Positions 12,241-23,161 of a stretch of 55,398 nucleotides of DNA are shown here, one piece after another (the first letter of the stretch is position 1; each line of letters begins with the position of its first letter). The position numbers and the translations under genes were made by a program. Below the pieces are notes generated by a model that worked only from the letters and a program-made list of their open reading frames with translations, was not told the origin of the DNA and ran no database searches. This stretch comes from Phoronis ovalis (taxonomy: Eukaryota > Phoronida > Phoronidae): contig JAOXYB010019182.1 in assembly GCA_028565635.1 (NCBI GenBank), positions 1-55,398 of the forward strand, given 5' to 3'.

Positions 12241-14768
12241 GACGGAACCCCTTTGTCCAGTCTGAATAAATCCATCCGTTGGTGCTGATTTATTCAGATT
12301 GCCCTTTGACTATGTTAATTAAAGGTTCTTGGACTGCAAGATTAGAGTACGTAAGTCGGCTGTCAAATTTGACTGAGATGGTCAGTTGTTGACAGAAAAA
12401 GAATATCTACAGAGATTCGAAAGACAAATTTCTGACATCAACACATGAAACCAAGTTAATTTTGCTGAAAATAAGTGGTGATAATTATGAGTGTCATTTA
12501 TACGAAAATATTCATCAAAAGCCTCCTGTCACTTAATACCAAGTACGTGGCTGCATTGAATAATTAGCAAATACTAGGTCTAATGAATTAAATAAAGTAT
12601 TTCCTAAATTCCCGTGTCACCCTGAAATTGTATGCTATTCTGAGAAAATGTTAAATGCAGTAGGAGTGATATAGCACATATGTATCTAACATTAACAGAA
12701 TTTCAAATTTCAGCATTGCTGAGTACCATTCATTTTTAAGGAAAGCCTCTATCAAGTCCCCGTTATAAAGTTTAATTCATAGTTTTACTCCAGCGGGTAT
12801 ATCAGCTGTATTTAAGTAAGAGACAAAATATCCTTGCGGCACACAGTGAATTTGAAGTCGTCCACACTTGAATGCTTATTGCAATGGTTATTTGCGAACC
12901 GTTCGTGGTCTTAACTGGTGACACCACCGAGTGTATGCAAATAGTAACATCAATATCTAAGATATATCGAAGATATTCCTACGGGTTATAGTATCATTAA
13001 ACATTTATGATATTTTTTTTAGGATTTAAGACTTATTCGTACTACTTCACAGATCCAAATAGGTCCAATTAACATATATAGATCATCGCGATGATATCTA
13101 TGGACTAGCATATTAATCACTTCTGACAAATTAGTCTGTCTGCAGGCTGCTAGTTGACAATTTACTCTTATGTCTTCATTTAAAACAGTACTGTCAATAA
13201 ATTAATCATTTTTAATAATGAATATGGAAACATATGAAATTGGTATAGAACTAATTGCATTTAAATATGACTAATAAGTTGCGCAGGTGCAAAAAAATAT
13301 AATTTATCATCAGGAAATTTGAGTAAAAGCAAATTACCATGATACAAAATTCATTATTCAGACTGAGTCCAGTGTATCCACAAATATTCATGTTTACAAG
13401 TCTGTTCTATTTTGCCACTGAAAAGCCCATTGAGACGTTTTGCGAGGTCGTTAAGTAAAGACAATAAGACTCTGATAAACTAATTCTCCCATTCCATAGA
13501 ACTGATATCATCAGAATTGAGCTATATTGCGAATTTCATGAAATATGGATCGCTACAGTAAGGTATCGAAAAAGTTAGCGTTTTCAAAACTACTAGGAAA
13601 CTACTTTAAATTGAGTGGCTAGGTATTTCTCGGATTTCTATCTGATATCTACTAAAAATTAGAATTTATGGACAGGTTGATATATTTAGATGAAAATTCT
13701 ACGGTTCAATGCAATAATTCCTGGTTTCATAGAATACAGTAGAATGCGATCACAGACCAAGTATTACAGTCCAATAGGTCGAGTTAGGCCGTGATCCAAA
13801 TCCCAGGATCCAAATATATACTGATTCTTCTTCATTAGTTATTATATTTGAACAAAATAAACGTGATCTTTGCTCCGCGACTGATATTTCCAGGCAGGGA
13901 TTGAAGTACAAAGTCATTCAGCGGGTCAATATTTCATGAGATGAGATACGTAATGCTTGATGATCGAAGCGACGTTGTAAATGAACAACCGTCCTTAAGA
14001 AACATTTGTGAGGTACGTGGCATATATTTACAGCAGCATATGTGCGCAAAACTATAACTGATACCTAATGTTATATACGTAAAACAAATTACCATTTAAC
14101 AGGTAACAGTTAAGAAGTTAAACGTTTCGAAGCTCTTAAACTCTAAGAGTTTTATATATCCTAGCGTAGAGAAGGCCATTGACTCTGTACTCCTTGTAAT
14201 TATTACTTCAGGGCACTGATCCTGGAACTGGAAATGCTGTTTATATGCTGCTTATGTATCGACATAACTAAAAAATGAACCTTAGGTACCAGGACAGTTG
14301 CCTTTGTAAAAATTCGCCTGAGGTGGTCTAAATACCCTTATCTACTTTAAGGTCACTTTGGAGAACATATCTCTTTATTGTTCGATAATTTATAGTCACT
14401 ATAATTAAGTACATCAACATTAAAATCACAACATCAAAATTGTATATTAAAAAAAATATAGAATATACCTGATGAAGGCCGAAATGTTGAAAATATATCT
14501 ATTTTTTTAAATTTATCAATTTTTATTGATTTTAATGTCTTTAGTATTCAGTAATTAATATATTGTCTTAGTGTTCATTATTCAGCTTTGTCTAAAGGTA
14601 ATGTGATTGTGTCCAAAAGTTGTGACTAATTAAAAACATTGTGTGCCTTATACGGAACCAATGATTTGCCTGCGTTATTATTTTCAGAATATGCAATACA
14701 GTTGTTACAGAAGCCGCAAAAAGCCTCAAAGTATTCTGTGATCAGTAACGCGCTCCCCAAGTACCAGA

Positions 14769-17700
14769 ATGACGGGAAGAACTTCCACCAAAGATGACCA
14801 AAAACCTTTGATACCATCACAGGAACACGTCACAGATGTTCAAATAAAACAGCCATCGAGGAATATAATTGTAGAACCAATAATACTGCTATATTTTGCT
14901 GCATCGATTGGGAGTAGTCCGTTAATTACTGAATATATTACTGACCAAATTGGAAAACAATATAATTTTACGCCAGCTAGTACTGGAGATAATAATGATC
15001 CCTGTAATGTAACTAATAAAAATAGCTCTGCATACAAGTTGCAACAACAAATTCAAGGAGAATCGTCCATATTCTTGTTATACCTGACAATATGTTCCGG
15101 AGTTCCCGCTGTATTTTCCGGTGTTTATCTCGGAGGGTATACTGACCAAAAAGGCAGAAAACCAGCACTGCTATTGTCATTATTCGGAAGTTTTCTGAAA
15201 ATGCTCTTATTTGTGGTAGTGATTTATTCCAAGTTGAATATATACTTTCTTTTCATTGGTGCTTGCTTAGATGGAATGTGTGGATATTTTTCAACGTTTA
15301 TCACAGCTTGTTTTTCTTACATTTCTGACACTACTACACCTGAGCAAAGGCCCACTAGAATTGCCATTTGTGAAATATGCATGGCAGTTGGGGCTGCTTC
15401 TAGTGCAGGTTTCGGTTTTTGGTTAAACACGTCTTCAGGATATCTAGGCCCAATGATTCTTGTTACTGGTCTACTTTTTCTTTGCTTGATCTATACATTC
15501 TTTTTTGTACCAGAAACTATAGTACAAGATTCACGGAGATCGGTATCAGTTATCACTATTGCTAAGAATGCATTTCGAGTGTTTTGTGTTACTGCAAAAG
15601 AAAGTGGTCGTCCATGGAAACTTTTTTTATTATTACAAGCTCTTTTGCTGATTGGATCGCCGGTTGTATCTTCTTATGGTGTCCAAGTACTTTATTTCAT
15701 AAATTCTCCATTTTGTTTCAAAGCGCCAGAACTTGGTCTTTATTTTGGAATATCCGCAATTACTTCGGTTTTTGGATCAGTTCTTGGAATACTTTTCTTC
15801 ATTAAATGTCTAAAACTTTCTGATTTGACTGTAGCGCTGATTGCCACGATCCTGTGTGTAATCAGGTTTATCATGTTTGGTATCGCTAATTCGCGGCTTC
15901 TTCTATGGTTAGGTAAGTACTATCAATGAATGATCAATGAATGATAGACTAAATGTATACCATCTTTCGTAGGCACTATCGTAAATGGGGATTATATTTC
16001 ACGGGATTATATTTTCGCGCCTCTTTACCTACCGCGAAAGGCGTTAATGTTATTTCTCCGCGAAAGAAAGGGACTGAAGGGATTACAGTATTATAACATA
16101 TTACCACTCACACCTACCTGTTCAAGTAAATGTGGACTAGCTCTTTTTGATTATTAATATATATAAGTGAATTTGATTAATCTATAAACCGTACTTGTAA
16201 CCCTCCCTAGTATATAACGAAATATCAGATACATTATCAAATTGAAACACGTCGCAGCAACTTGTGAAGTCATTTTGAGTTGATTTGTTTTTTAAGTAAA
16301 ATGTTGTTCATTATAAAAGTTAGTTCTGTGCTCAGCAAATTATACAGGAAGTGTCGTTGTTCATTCCATATATATCTGTTAAGGTGATTAAAAATACAAG
16401 TATGTACGAGTTTTGGTGATAGAAATTTTCATTTCGATTGACTTACAATTACAAGTTGAAACGACATGCAGACCTGAGCTGTACGGTAGCATGGTAATGA
16501 TTGTTAAAATTTTGAAATCGCTAAGTTAGACTCCAATTAATACAGAACGTGACTAATTTAGTAGATTTTAATTATCATATTTTTGGTATATGCGGGGGTG
16601 TATGTATTTTGTGATATGTCAACGTTAATTTTACTTTTCCAATCTAATAAAAATTCGAGCGGGAACTCGAGTTAATTTTTTAATAACCGCTCTCAGTAAA
16701 CTATGTTGAACAGGCTTTATTAGTATAAGACAATTTGTCATATCTTGTATTTTCAGTAAGACTCAGTATCCTCATTTCTATATGTGACATTTTTTTGAAA
16801 TCTTGTATTTCAGCTATCCCCGTAGGGATGGTGCAGAGTTTACATCTTCCTATGTTACGTGCTCGTATGTCAAAACTAGTATCGGCTAGTGAGCAAGGTA
16901 TATATATAAGTTTTCCATTGTCTGTCGCCGGATGACAATATCATACATCATACATAGGTCATGCTTGAACGTCATATTTCCGATAAGCGCTACATGTCAG
17001 TTTTCTACTCATGACGACTTGCCAGAGGAAGTAAACAACAGAAATAAGCTCTAGATTTGTCCATGTGATTCCCCGGGGGGTGACAGTCAGAATAACTGGG
17101 TACCCATGTTTGTTATGAAGGGTAAAAAAGCCCCCTTTTGGGACCTAGGAGCTAAAAAAAACGGTGCCCAAATAAAATCGATAACCAAAAAACAAAAACA
17201 AAAACAAAAAAAAACCTCATCAAAACAAAATTGTACAGTAAATTTGCAAAATAATGTTCAAAATTAAAACACAAAATCTTAGAAAAAAATAACACGACTT
17301 AATTATAATGTAAATAAGGTAGTAAAAATACACCTTTTTATTATTTTTGGGACTAAATTTTCGTTTTGTAAGAGTTTTAAGCTATTTTATACCCTTTTCA
17401 GGGCGTACTGGGTGCCCGGACTGAATGCTGAAAAACATACCCTTTCGCCCGGTTTTTTGTAACGAACATGCGTACTATTCTGACAGTCACCTCCCCCGGG
17501 TGTGATTCATTGCAGCAGAAAATATCCAATTAAAACTCTTCGTCATAAAAGCACACTTTCTGGTTTCAAATTTGACCTCTGAAAAACTGTTTACAGTGCA
17601 TGTGCGTTCGATGAATCCGGTACTCTATGTAACTCTATGTAACAACTAAACATGTTTCATAAATCTGCAAATGTAAATACACTGAAAAAATTCTTCCCGT

Positions 17701-18370
17701 TGATGTTCCAGAAACATGGCCAGAAAGTTTCGGTATAGCGTTGGAATTTTGTTGTCTGGCACACAATCGACCCATAAATTATATCATGGTTACGTGAGTT
17801 TTACATTTTTTTATCTTTTGACGTTGCTTTTTTTGCAGGTTCGTTGTTTGCGGGAATTGCTGCTAATGAAGTTGTTGTATGCTATATCGTTGGTACGGTC
17901 CTATGGAACATTACGTATACAGGAACATTGAATTTTTACAAAGGCTTTGTTTCCTTGATTATGGCATTAACGAATGTAATAGCCATAATTATTATTGGGT
18001 AAGAGTTATATCTCTATTAAAAGGATTACAATTTCAGTGTAATTTTGTTCCAACAAATGATAATGTGCAATGGATCTCTTACGGAAGTGTAGCACTTCGG
18101 TTTTCGAAAATCTAATTCTTCCCAAAAGTGCCAACTAGCTTGACGAAGGAGCATTTATGAACACCGTTTGCAGTTTGTAGGTTCATGCACGCGACAATTG
18201 TCTACTTTACAAAATACGTTCTTAAATATCTTTCTATCAACTTGAAATTTATTACACCTACAAAATTCTAGCTTTAATAACATTTTTTCAGGTTCATGAA
18301 GTACGTATTAGACAAAGACAAACAGAAGGAAGTTACAAAGGATTATGGCAGTATCAATAAAAGACAATAA
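14769..18370 (+). CDS. SLC46-family (proton-coupled folate transporter-like) MFS carrier, copy 2
   Basis: Spliced model: 14769-15912, 16814-16897, 17839-17998, 18292-18370 (488 residues). Exons 2 and 3 are 84 and 160 nt, exactly as in copy 1, and all intron phases match, so this is a tandem duplicate. A probable untranslated-exon acceptor lies at 14686-14687. The product has the same plan: an N-terminal cytosolic segment with KDDQKPL, TM1 with VEPIILLYFA, an outer loop with NFT, NVT and NSS glycosylation sequons and a Cys in DPCNVT, motif A GGYTDQKGRK, and a loop Cys in SPFCFK. The C-terminal tail is about eight residues shorter than in copy 1 and differs in sequence. Intron 2 holds a TIR element (17072-17500). 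The substrate is unknown; the outer-loop and tail differences would allow divergence in specificity or trafficking. Confidence 0.88.
15980..16090. repeat. Possible CGCGAAA-type repeat remnant in intron 1 of SLC46 copy 2
   Basis: GGGATTATATTT occurs twice in tandem, followed by TTCGCGC, ACCGCGAAAGG and CTCCGCGAAAG. The repeated CGCGAAA words stand out in AT-rich DNA and look like an eroded short interspersed element. No boundaries are clear. Confidence 0.35.
17072..17500. mobile_element. TIR element (MITE-like), family A copy 2, in an SLC46 intron
   Basis: Begins CCCGGGGGGTGACAGTCAG and ends CTGACAGTCACCTCCCCCGGG-like, with inverted repeats that extend through GGGTACCCATG on the left and CATGCGTAC on the right. 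An exact 8-bp duplication TGTGATTC flanks it (17064-17071 and 17501-17508). It shares the outer CCCGGGGGG end, the subterminal GGGTACCCATG block and the 8-bp duplication size with the element at 11801. The interior is A-rich and has no open frame. Confidence 0.85.
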
Positions 18371-20780
18371 GATTCGTGCAAAAAGTATCAAAACGTGTAT
18401 ATATACAAAATGATATCTTATTTAATCAATTAAAACAGTCCAGATTTTGGATTTTCTCAGTTATTGTATCTTGTAATTTTACTTATTACAAATACTGGTT
18501 ATATAGTGTGTGCTTGTTTATATTTGCTCCAAGTAAGATAAATAATTGTAATACTCTTCTAAAGTTACTGTATTTATTTTATTTCTAAAAAAGTAAGATT
18601 TACAGTAATATTACTTAGTTATTGTGCAAGAACTGCGCGGAAATTTGCAATTTCTGACACCAGAAAGGTGAACGTCAAAGACTAAAAGGTACCAACCTTG
18701 GTTTAAAGCTGTCTTTAAAAATCGGGAAAATAAAGAAAATCTAAATGCCATTTTTATCGAAAATTAATGGGATTATTTCGCAGATGATGAGCTTTAGTTA
18801 ACAGCGTTGTGATTTCCAAAATGCCCACTAGGTGGTCTTCCATCAGCCATAGCAAAAACAGTGCTTAAAGCTGGACGAAAAAATGGGAAAAACTGAGTGT
18901 AGGACATAATATTTCGCAGCTTTAAACAAATTACTAGAACACAAGTTATTACCATTGAAGTGAATTGAACCCTTATAATACTGGGTTTATCAATGCCATA
19001 TACTAGATCGATTGCAGCTGTGACGGGACAAGAAAAAGGAAATCATTATCAGTGTACCTATTGTACATCAGTTGATTAATACACGCAAAAAATAGAGATC
19101 ATAATAGATGTTTATTTTTCGTGTAAAAAAAATTCTTTATATACTTTCATAACCTGGTGCATACTTGTGCAACGAGGAATCATTTCATACAAATTAATTG
19201 ATATACATGCTTAGTATACTATTCTGCGGAAATAATTGCAACTTGAGGCAATAATAAATAAACAAATAGGCAATGGCTGGAAACTTGAAAAAATTATGCA
19301 AGGCAAATGGGCACAAATTCTTGTTAAAATCAAAAAAACAGTCTCCCCTTAGTAAAACTAGAATCTTCTCTGTCAAGCTTTCTTTTTGCAAGTTTTTGGA
19401 AGAATAATGTTATACAAACTTTTTTTGCTTAGTATTTTCATTGACGTGCAAATTATGCATTCTCACAGAAACAACATGTTATGTTGGAAGCAAACAACAT
19501 TTGTGTACTACCGAGACGATTTTAAACTTTTATACTTTGAGGATAACTTTGGGTAGTTAATTGGAAAGACTAATAAAATAGCACATTTTTGTAGAGGCAC
19601 TAATATAAGGATTTAGAAAAATTACTTGAGTTTCTCGTGATTAATAATTAGCATGGAGGCCATTTTAGGTGAAAACTCAGTTTTTCAAAACAAACTTCAA
19701 AACAAATAGAAATCACAAGTCCCTGACCCTGTCTACAGATACAAATCTGAGTAAAGCAAAATCTCTTTCAAATTTAAGCTTTGTATCTGTAGTGGTGTTG
19801 AACTTTTTAAAGTTTATGTTCTGCAAAAAGCGAGTTTTTAACCAAAATATTGCACTTGCTGATTACATCATTGTGTCAGATACGAAAAGTAAATTTTTGT
19901 AGTCTTCAAGTTCCTGCCTTTCCAAAAATGTTTACTTTTGCTATGTAATCTATTTATTTCACAGCCCAAAATTTGACAAGAAGTTTATAGCTGTAATAAG
20001 TTGTGCCAAACGGTACTCGCCCCCCTAAGAAACTGTGGGACTAGTTACCATTCATTAATTTCGAAAATGACTGCAGGTGCTACAGCTATGCTTATGACAT
20101 TAACAAGACAATACAGAAGTATGGTTTTTCATTTTCTTATCTAGAACAATAATCACAAATAATTAGTTATTATTTAACATGAATAAAAGAAACTTGTACT
20201 GAATTGTTATCCCAATAATTGCCAGTAATTCCACAGAAATATCTTTAACAAAACATTTTTTCATTATCACGCTTTTTATTAATATTTTGCACACACAAAC
20301 TATGTCCACCGGTATTCATCTCAGCTTTTTAGATTTTCAGCTTTTTAGATACAATAATTGGTTCCAGTAGCAATGTTTTGCATCTAAAATTCAAGGCAAC
20401 GAAATCATACTTTGCTAAGCCATGTTATTAGCATACAAAACAATTGTACATAACCGAAATGTTTTCGCTGCCTTATAACACTTTGAAGCAATGGGGAATT
20501 AATGCTGTTGCTGTTTTACAACCACTGACTCTCTATCCTGTACTCTTGATTTCAAATCCAGTTCAAGCATTTCGGGACTGTTTTTGGTCAAAGTTTTTAA
20601 TTCATTTCCAAATGTCATAGCATATATAGCAATTCTTATTTTGGATCAAAACAATGAGATCTCCTCTGTTTAAAAGCTTCATATATCAAAGCAAAAATTT
20701 CATACCCGGTTTCACAGAAGCAAATCATTCCCATCCTGAACCCCCGCCTTAATTATCAAGCACAATAGCATACCAAGATC
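18371..20780. other. Intergenic region, nothing recognised
   Basis: AT-rich sequence between SLC46 copy 2 and HERPUD. Open frames are short and motif-free. Minus-strand AATAAA (TTTATT near 20276) could end the HERPUD transcript, which would imply a 3' untranslated region of about 1.1 kb. I see no other structure. Confidence 0.5.
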
Positions 20781-21089
20781 CAGGGGCGGATACAGAGCAC
20801 AGTTGTGACAGGTTTCCAAATGTTGAACACATGGGGTAGGAACACTCATTATATAATTAACACATTTTAGCTGGTGCTTATATATTCAAATAAGTTAATC
20901 CAAGCTCATACGATTACAGCATAGAGGAACAAAGGAACTGCTTCTAGCCTAGGAAAACGGTCAGGAAATCGTGACCGTTTTCGAAACAACTTTTAACATG
21001 ATTTTTATAGGGTTTTCTAGGTTTTTTTTTCCAGAAATGTTGTGACCGTGTTCCAGAAAACGGTGGAAATCCCCATGTATCCGCGCCTG
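20781..21089. mobile_element. Short TIR element with CAGGGGCGGA end
   Basis: The left end CAGGGGCGGATACA (from 20781) is the inexact inverted complement of the right end TGTATCCGCGCCTG (to 21089). AGATC flanks both sides (20776-20780 and 21090-21094), a 5-bp match that may be all or part of a target duplication. The interior has inverted GTGACCGTTTTC-like words. No coding capacity. CAGGGGCGG ends are typical of hAT-like non-autonomous elements; the class is inference. It lies about 310 bp past the HERPUD stop and could be inside its 3' untranslated region. Confidence 0.65.
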
Positions 21090-21400
21090 AGATCCCTAAG
21101 GAAACACATAGGTGCCAAAGAACTGCTTTTGAATATTCTTCGGGATTATATCAAAATCGCTAAAACTGGTGTCTATCAGTGTCCAGACACTGTTGCTGAA
21201 ATTACATTCACAAACAAAATACAAAGTAAAGATTGTGACATACACTGTATAATGTTTATATATTACATTTTTTTAAACTGCCTGTTAACCTATGTAGTCT
21301 TTTTCTATAGTTATAGTTTCTTTTTCTATTTTTGTGTTTTAAATGTTACCTCTATTATATTAGTTCCTAATAATCGAATTACTTTTATAAGTACATTAAA

Positions 21401-22525
21401 TTAATTTAAAGCCACTGCTTGTGGATTTTCAGGCACTAAAGATGTGAAGAATGTAAGGAAGAATGTCCACAGAATGCCAAATATACTAGGCCTGGGTGTA
21501 GGAGGTGCCTCAGTATTGTCTGTTTGATTATTATCACCACTGTCTTCATTCTGTTCCTGGTCTTGCGGTGTATTATCCTGGTCTTGGTCATTATTCTCAT
21601 GGGCGTTTACCTCCTCAACTTCTTCTACTCTCCTGGGTTGCCTACGGTTTAACTGGAAAAATCCAGTATTATACAACCAAGCCAGCACAAAAAAACCAAG
21701 TACTAATACAAAACGGCCAAATGTAGAGTAGAAATATAAGATTGCGAACAATACACCAGCTCTACTGAGCACATATACCCAGTCCAACCAATCACGATTG
21801 CCTTCTTCTTCATCATCATCATCCACAGCCCCACCTTGAGCATTCATTCGCATACCAGCCCCAGGTCTGTTACCTGCATTGTTACGCTGCGGTGGAGCAG
21901 CCACACCTGGTGCCAAAGGTGGGGTATTGATATTAGGAACATGGTTAAATCCTGGAGCAAGATCGGTGTTAGTTTGTAAGTTATTTTGTTGAACATATTG
22001 CATGTACTGAACCATTTGCTGGGCATACATTTGCTGCATCCAAAACATTTGTTGGTCATTAAGTCCCTGCATATTCTGGTTATGTCCATAGGCATGATGT
22101 TGATAAGAGAGTAAGTTAGGAGTTGTTGGCATGTGGGATAATCCACGATGCCTTAAACCATCCGGGATAGATGGTTCTGTTGAAGAAGACATGTTGCTGT
22201 CCAAAGACTCTGTCATATTATTCAACACAGGGGTGCTGGCACTACGTAAATTCCCATCAGTACTTGTGGTGCATACCAAATGAACAGTATGCGAATTTCC
22301 ATTGTCTTTTCTAAGTATGTCTTTTAACTGCAGGCCATCATTTAACAGTTTTCCAGAATAAATTAGTCTCTGGTGGCCCTCTTTCGGTTTTGTAGGATAA
22401 ACGGACGCAAGGTGTTGTTTCAATTTTTGTACAGTCCAACCTAATAAACATTCCACAGTCTGATCTTCGAACTTCTGATTTGGTGCTTTCACCACGATAG
22501 TAACAGGAGTGTTAGTAAGATCCAT
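21401..22525 (-). CDS. HERPUD2: HERPUD2-like ER ubiquitin-like-domain membrane protein
   Basis: One uninterrupted reading frame of 374 residues. I place the start at the ATG at 22523-22525 (MDLTNTPVT); the frame opens 12 bases upstream only through a TTG. The N-terminal ubiquitin-like domain (about residues 6-85) has APNQKFEDQTV, WTVQKLKQHL, RLIYSGKLL and LQLKDILRK, as in HERPUD proteins. A Gln/Met/Tyr-rich middle (MFWMQQMYAQQM) and the diagnostic RMNAQGG, acidic run and NRDWLDW precede two adjacent hydrophobic segments (about 250-290) that insert in the ER membrane. The tail is Gln/Asn/Asp-rich and ends in a conserved-looking hydrophobic stretch (FFLTFFTSLVPE). HERPUD proteins bind the HRD1 ligase complex and promote ER-associated degradation. 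The ubiquitin-like domain resembles HERPUD2 more than HERPUD1, but an invertebrate gene may predate that split. The lack of introns is odd among these neighbours. Confidence 0.92.
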   Translation of the reverse strand: MDLTNTPVTIVVKAPNQKFEDQTVECLLGWTVQKLKQHLASVYPTKPKEGHQRLIYSGKLLNDGLQLKDILRKDNGNSHTVHLVCTTSTDGNLRSASTPVLNNMTESLDSNMSSSTEPSIPDGLRHRGLSHMPTTPNLLSYQHHAYGHNQNMQGLNDQQMFWMQQMYAQQMVQYMQYVQQNNLQTNTDLAPGFNHVPNINTPPLAPGVAAPPQRNNAGNRPGAGMRMNAQGGAVDDDDEEEGNRDWLDWVYVLSRAGVLFAILYFYSTFGRFVLVLGFFVLAWLYNTGFFQLNRRQPRRVEEVEEVNAHENNDQDQDNTPQDQEQNEDSGDNNQTDNTEAPPTPRPSIFGILWTFFLTFFTSLVPENPQAVALN

Positions 22526-23161
22526 TATTAAAAACAAATATCCCTCCTTGCTCGTTAATAAACAGCAAGTAAGCTAATTTCTGTAAGACTGTAGCTTCCG
22601 GTTTCGAATTTCTGGTAAATTCCCAATCTATATTCGGTTAATATAGCGATTTTTAAGCAAAAATTTTAATAATTACTGTTTAAAATGTGTCCTTACTTTT
22701 AACTTCACACGATAGATTCACTTCTAGTTTGTTTTTATGCTTTAATATTTACGTAAATAGCCGATTTTTGAAAAATCAATGTGTCGATGTTTAGAAGTGA
22801 CACATCAGCTTCTAGGTTACTTGGAAAAATTGTAAACTAGGTCATTTAAACGTCAACCATTATAAACAAGCTTAATCAAGTATTTTCAATAAATAATATA
22901 TAAATATATAAATAATAACGTATTTAAATCTACAAAAATCTTTACCGTACTGATTATTCGTAACTATTATAAAGAACGTTATTATAAATTTCTATTTATA
23001 CGCTAACGTTTTAGATATACCCAACAGTATTGACCAATCAAAGTGCGTTGCTTATCATCCAATAAAATAGCTTGATACAATATTTAAACCATATCTTCAA
23101 AACAAGAACACATTGTAAAGATTTCTAAATCTAATACTATTAGGCACAATTAACGAATAAA
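22526..23161. promoter_or_regulatory. Divergent HERPUD/NUSAP1 promoter with CCAAT boxes and CHR-like site
   Basis: The two start codons face away from each other across 636 bp. On the NUSAP1 side there are two CCAAT boxes in plus orientation (23034-23038 and 23059-23063, 25 bp apart) and TTTAAA at 23083-23088, 24 bp further on. Vertebrate G2/M genes, NUSAP1 among them, commonly pair NF-Y CCAAT boxes with a TTTGAA/TTTAAA cell-cycle homology region. The motif match is seen; the function here is inferred, and TTTAAA could instead be part of a TATA-like element. Confidence 0.5.

Larger units (their letters stand above)
9857..14687. other. Intergenic region between the SLC46 paralogues
   Basis: No supported gene. 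It contains a GACCTTTTGACC-type element (10051-10806), a TIR element with 8-bp target duplications (11801-12240), and a 12-bp-arm hairpin around 12261-12298 (TCTGAATAAATC and its complement). ATTAAA about 60 bases after the stop at 9856 is a possible poly(A) signal for copy 1. Confidence 0.55.

Noticed and set aside
12051-12275. Overlapping open frames on both strands (about 70 codons each)
   Set aside because: They lie entirely inside the first TIR element and are produced by its tandem units, so they are not genes.
14467-14500. Hammerhead-ribozyme-like core: CTGATGA followed closely by GAAA, with ATGTT/AATAT able to pair after it
   Set aside because: The segment between CTGATGA and GAAA is only about five bases (AGGCC), too short to form stem II with a loop, and the outer stem is not continuous with the core. 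It may be a decayed repeat tail. A covariance-model search for hammerhead motifs would settle it.
21042-21404. Plus-strand open frame of 120 codons ending at the HERPUD stop
   Set aside because: It begins in a TIR element, has no family motifs and no upstream splice signal, and runs antisense to the probable HERPUD 3' untranslated region.
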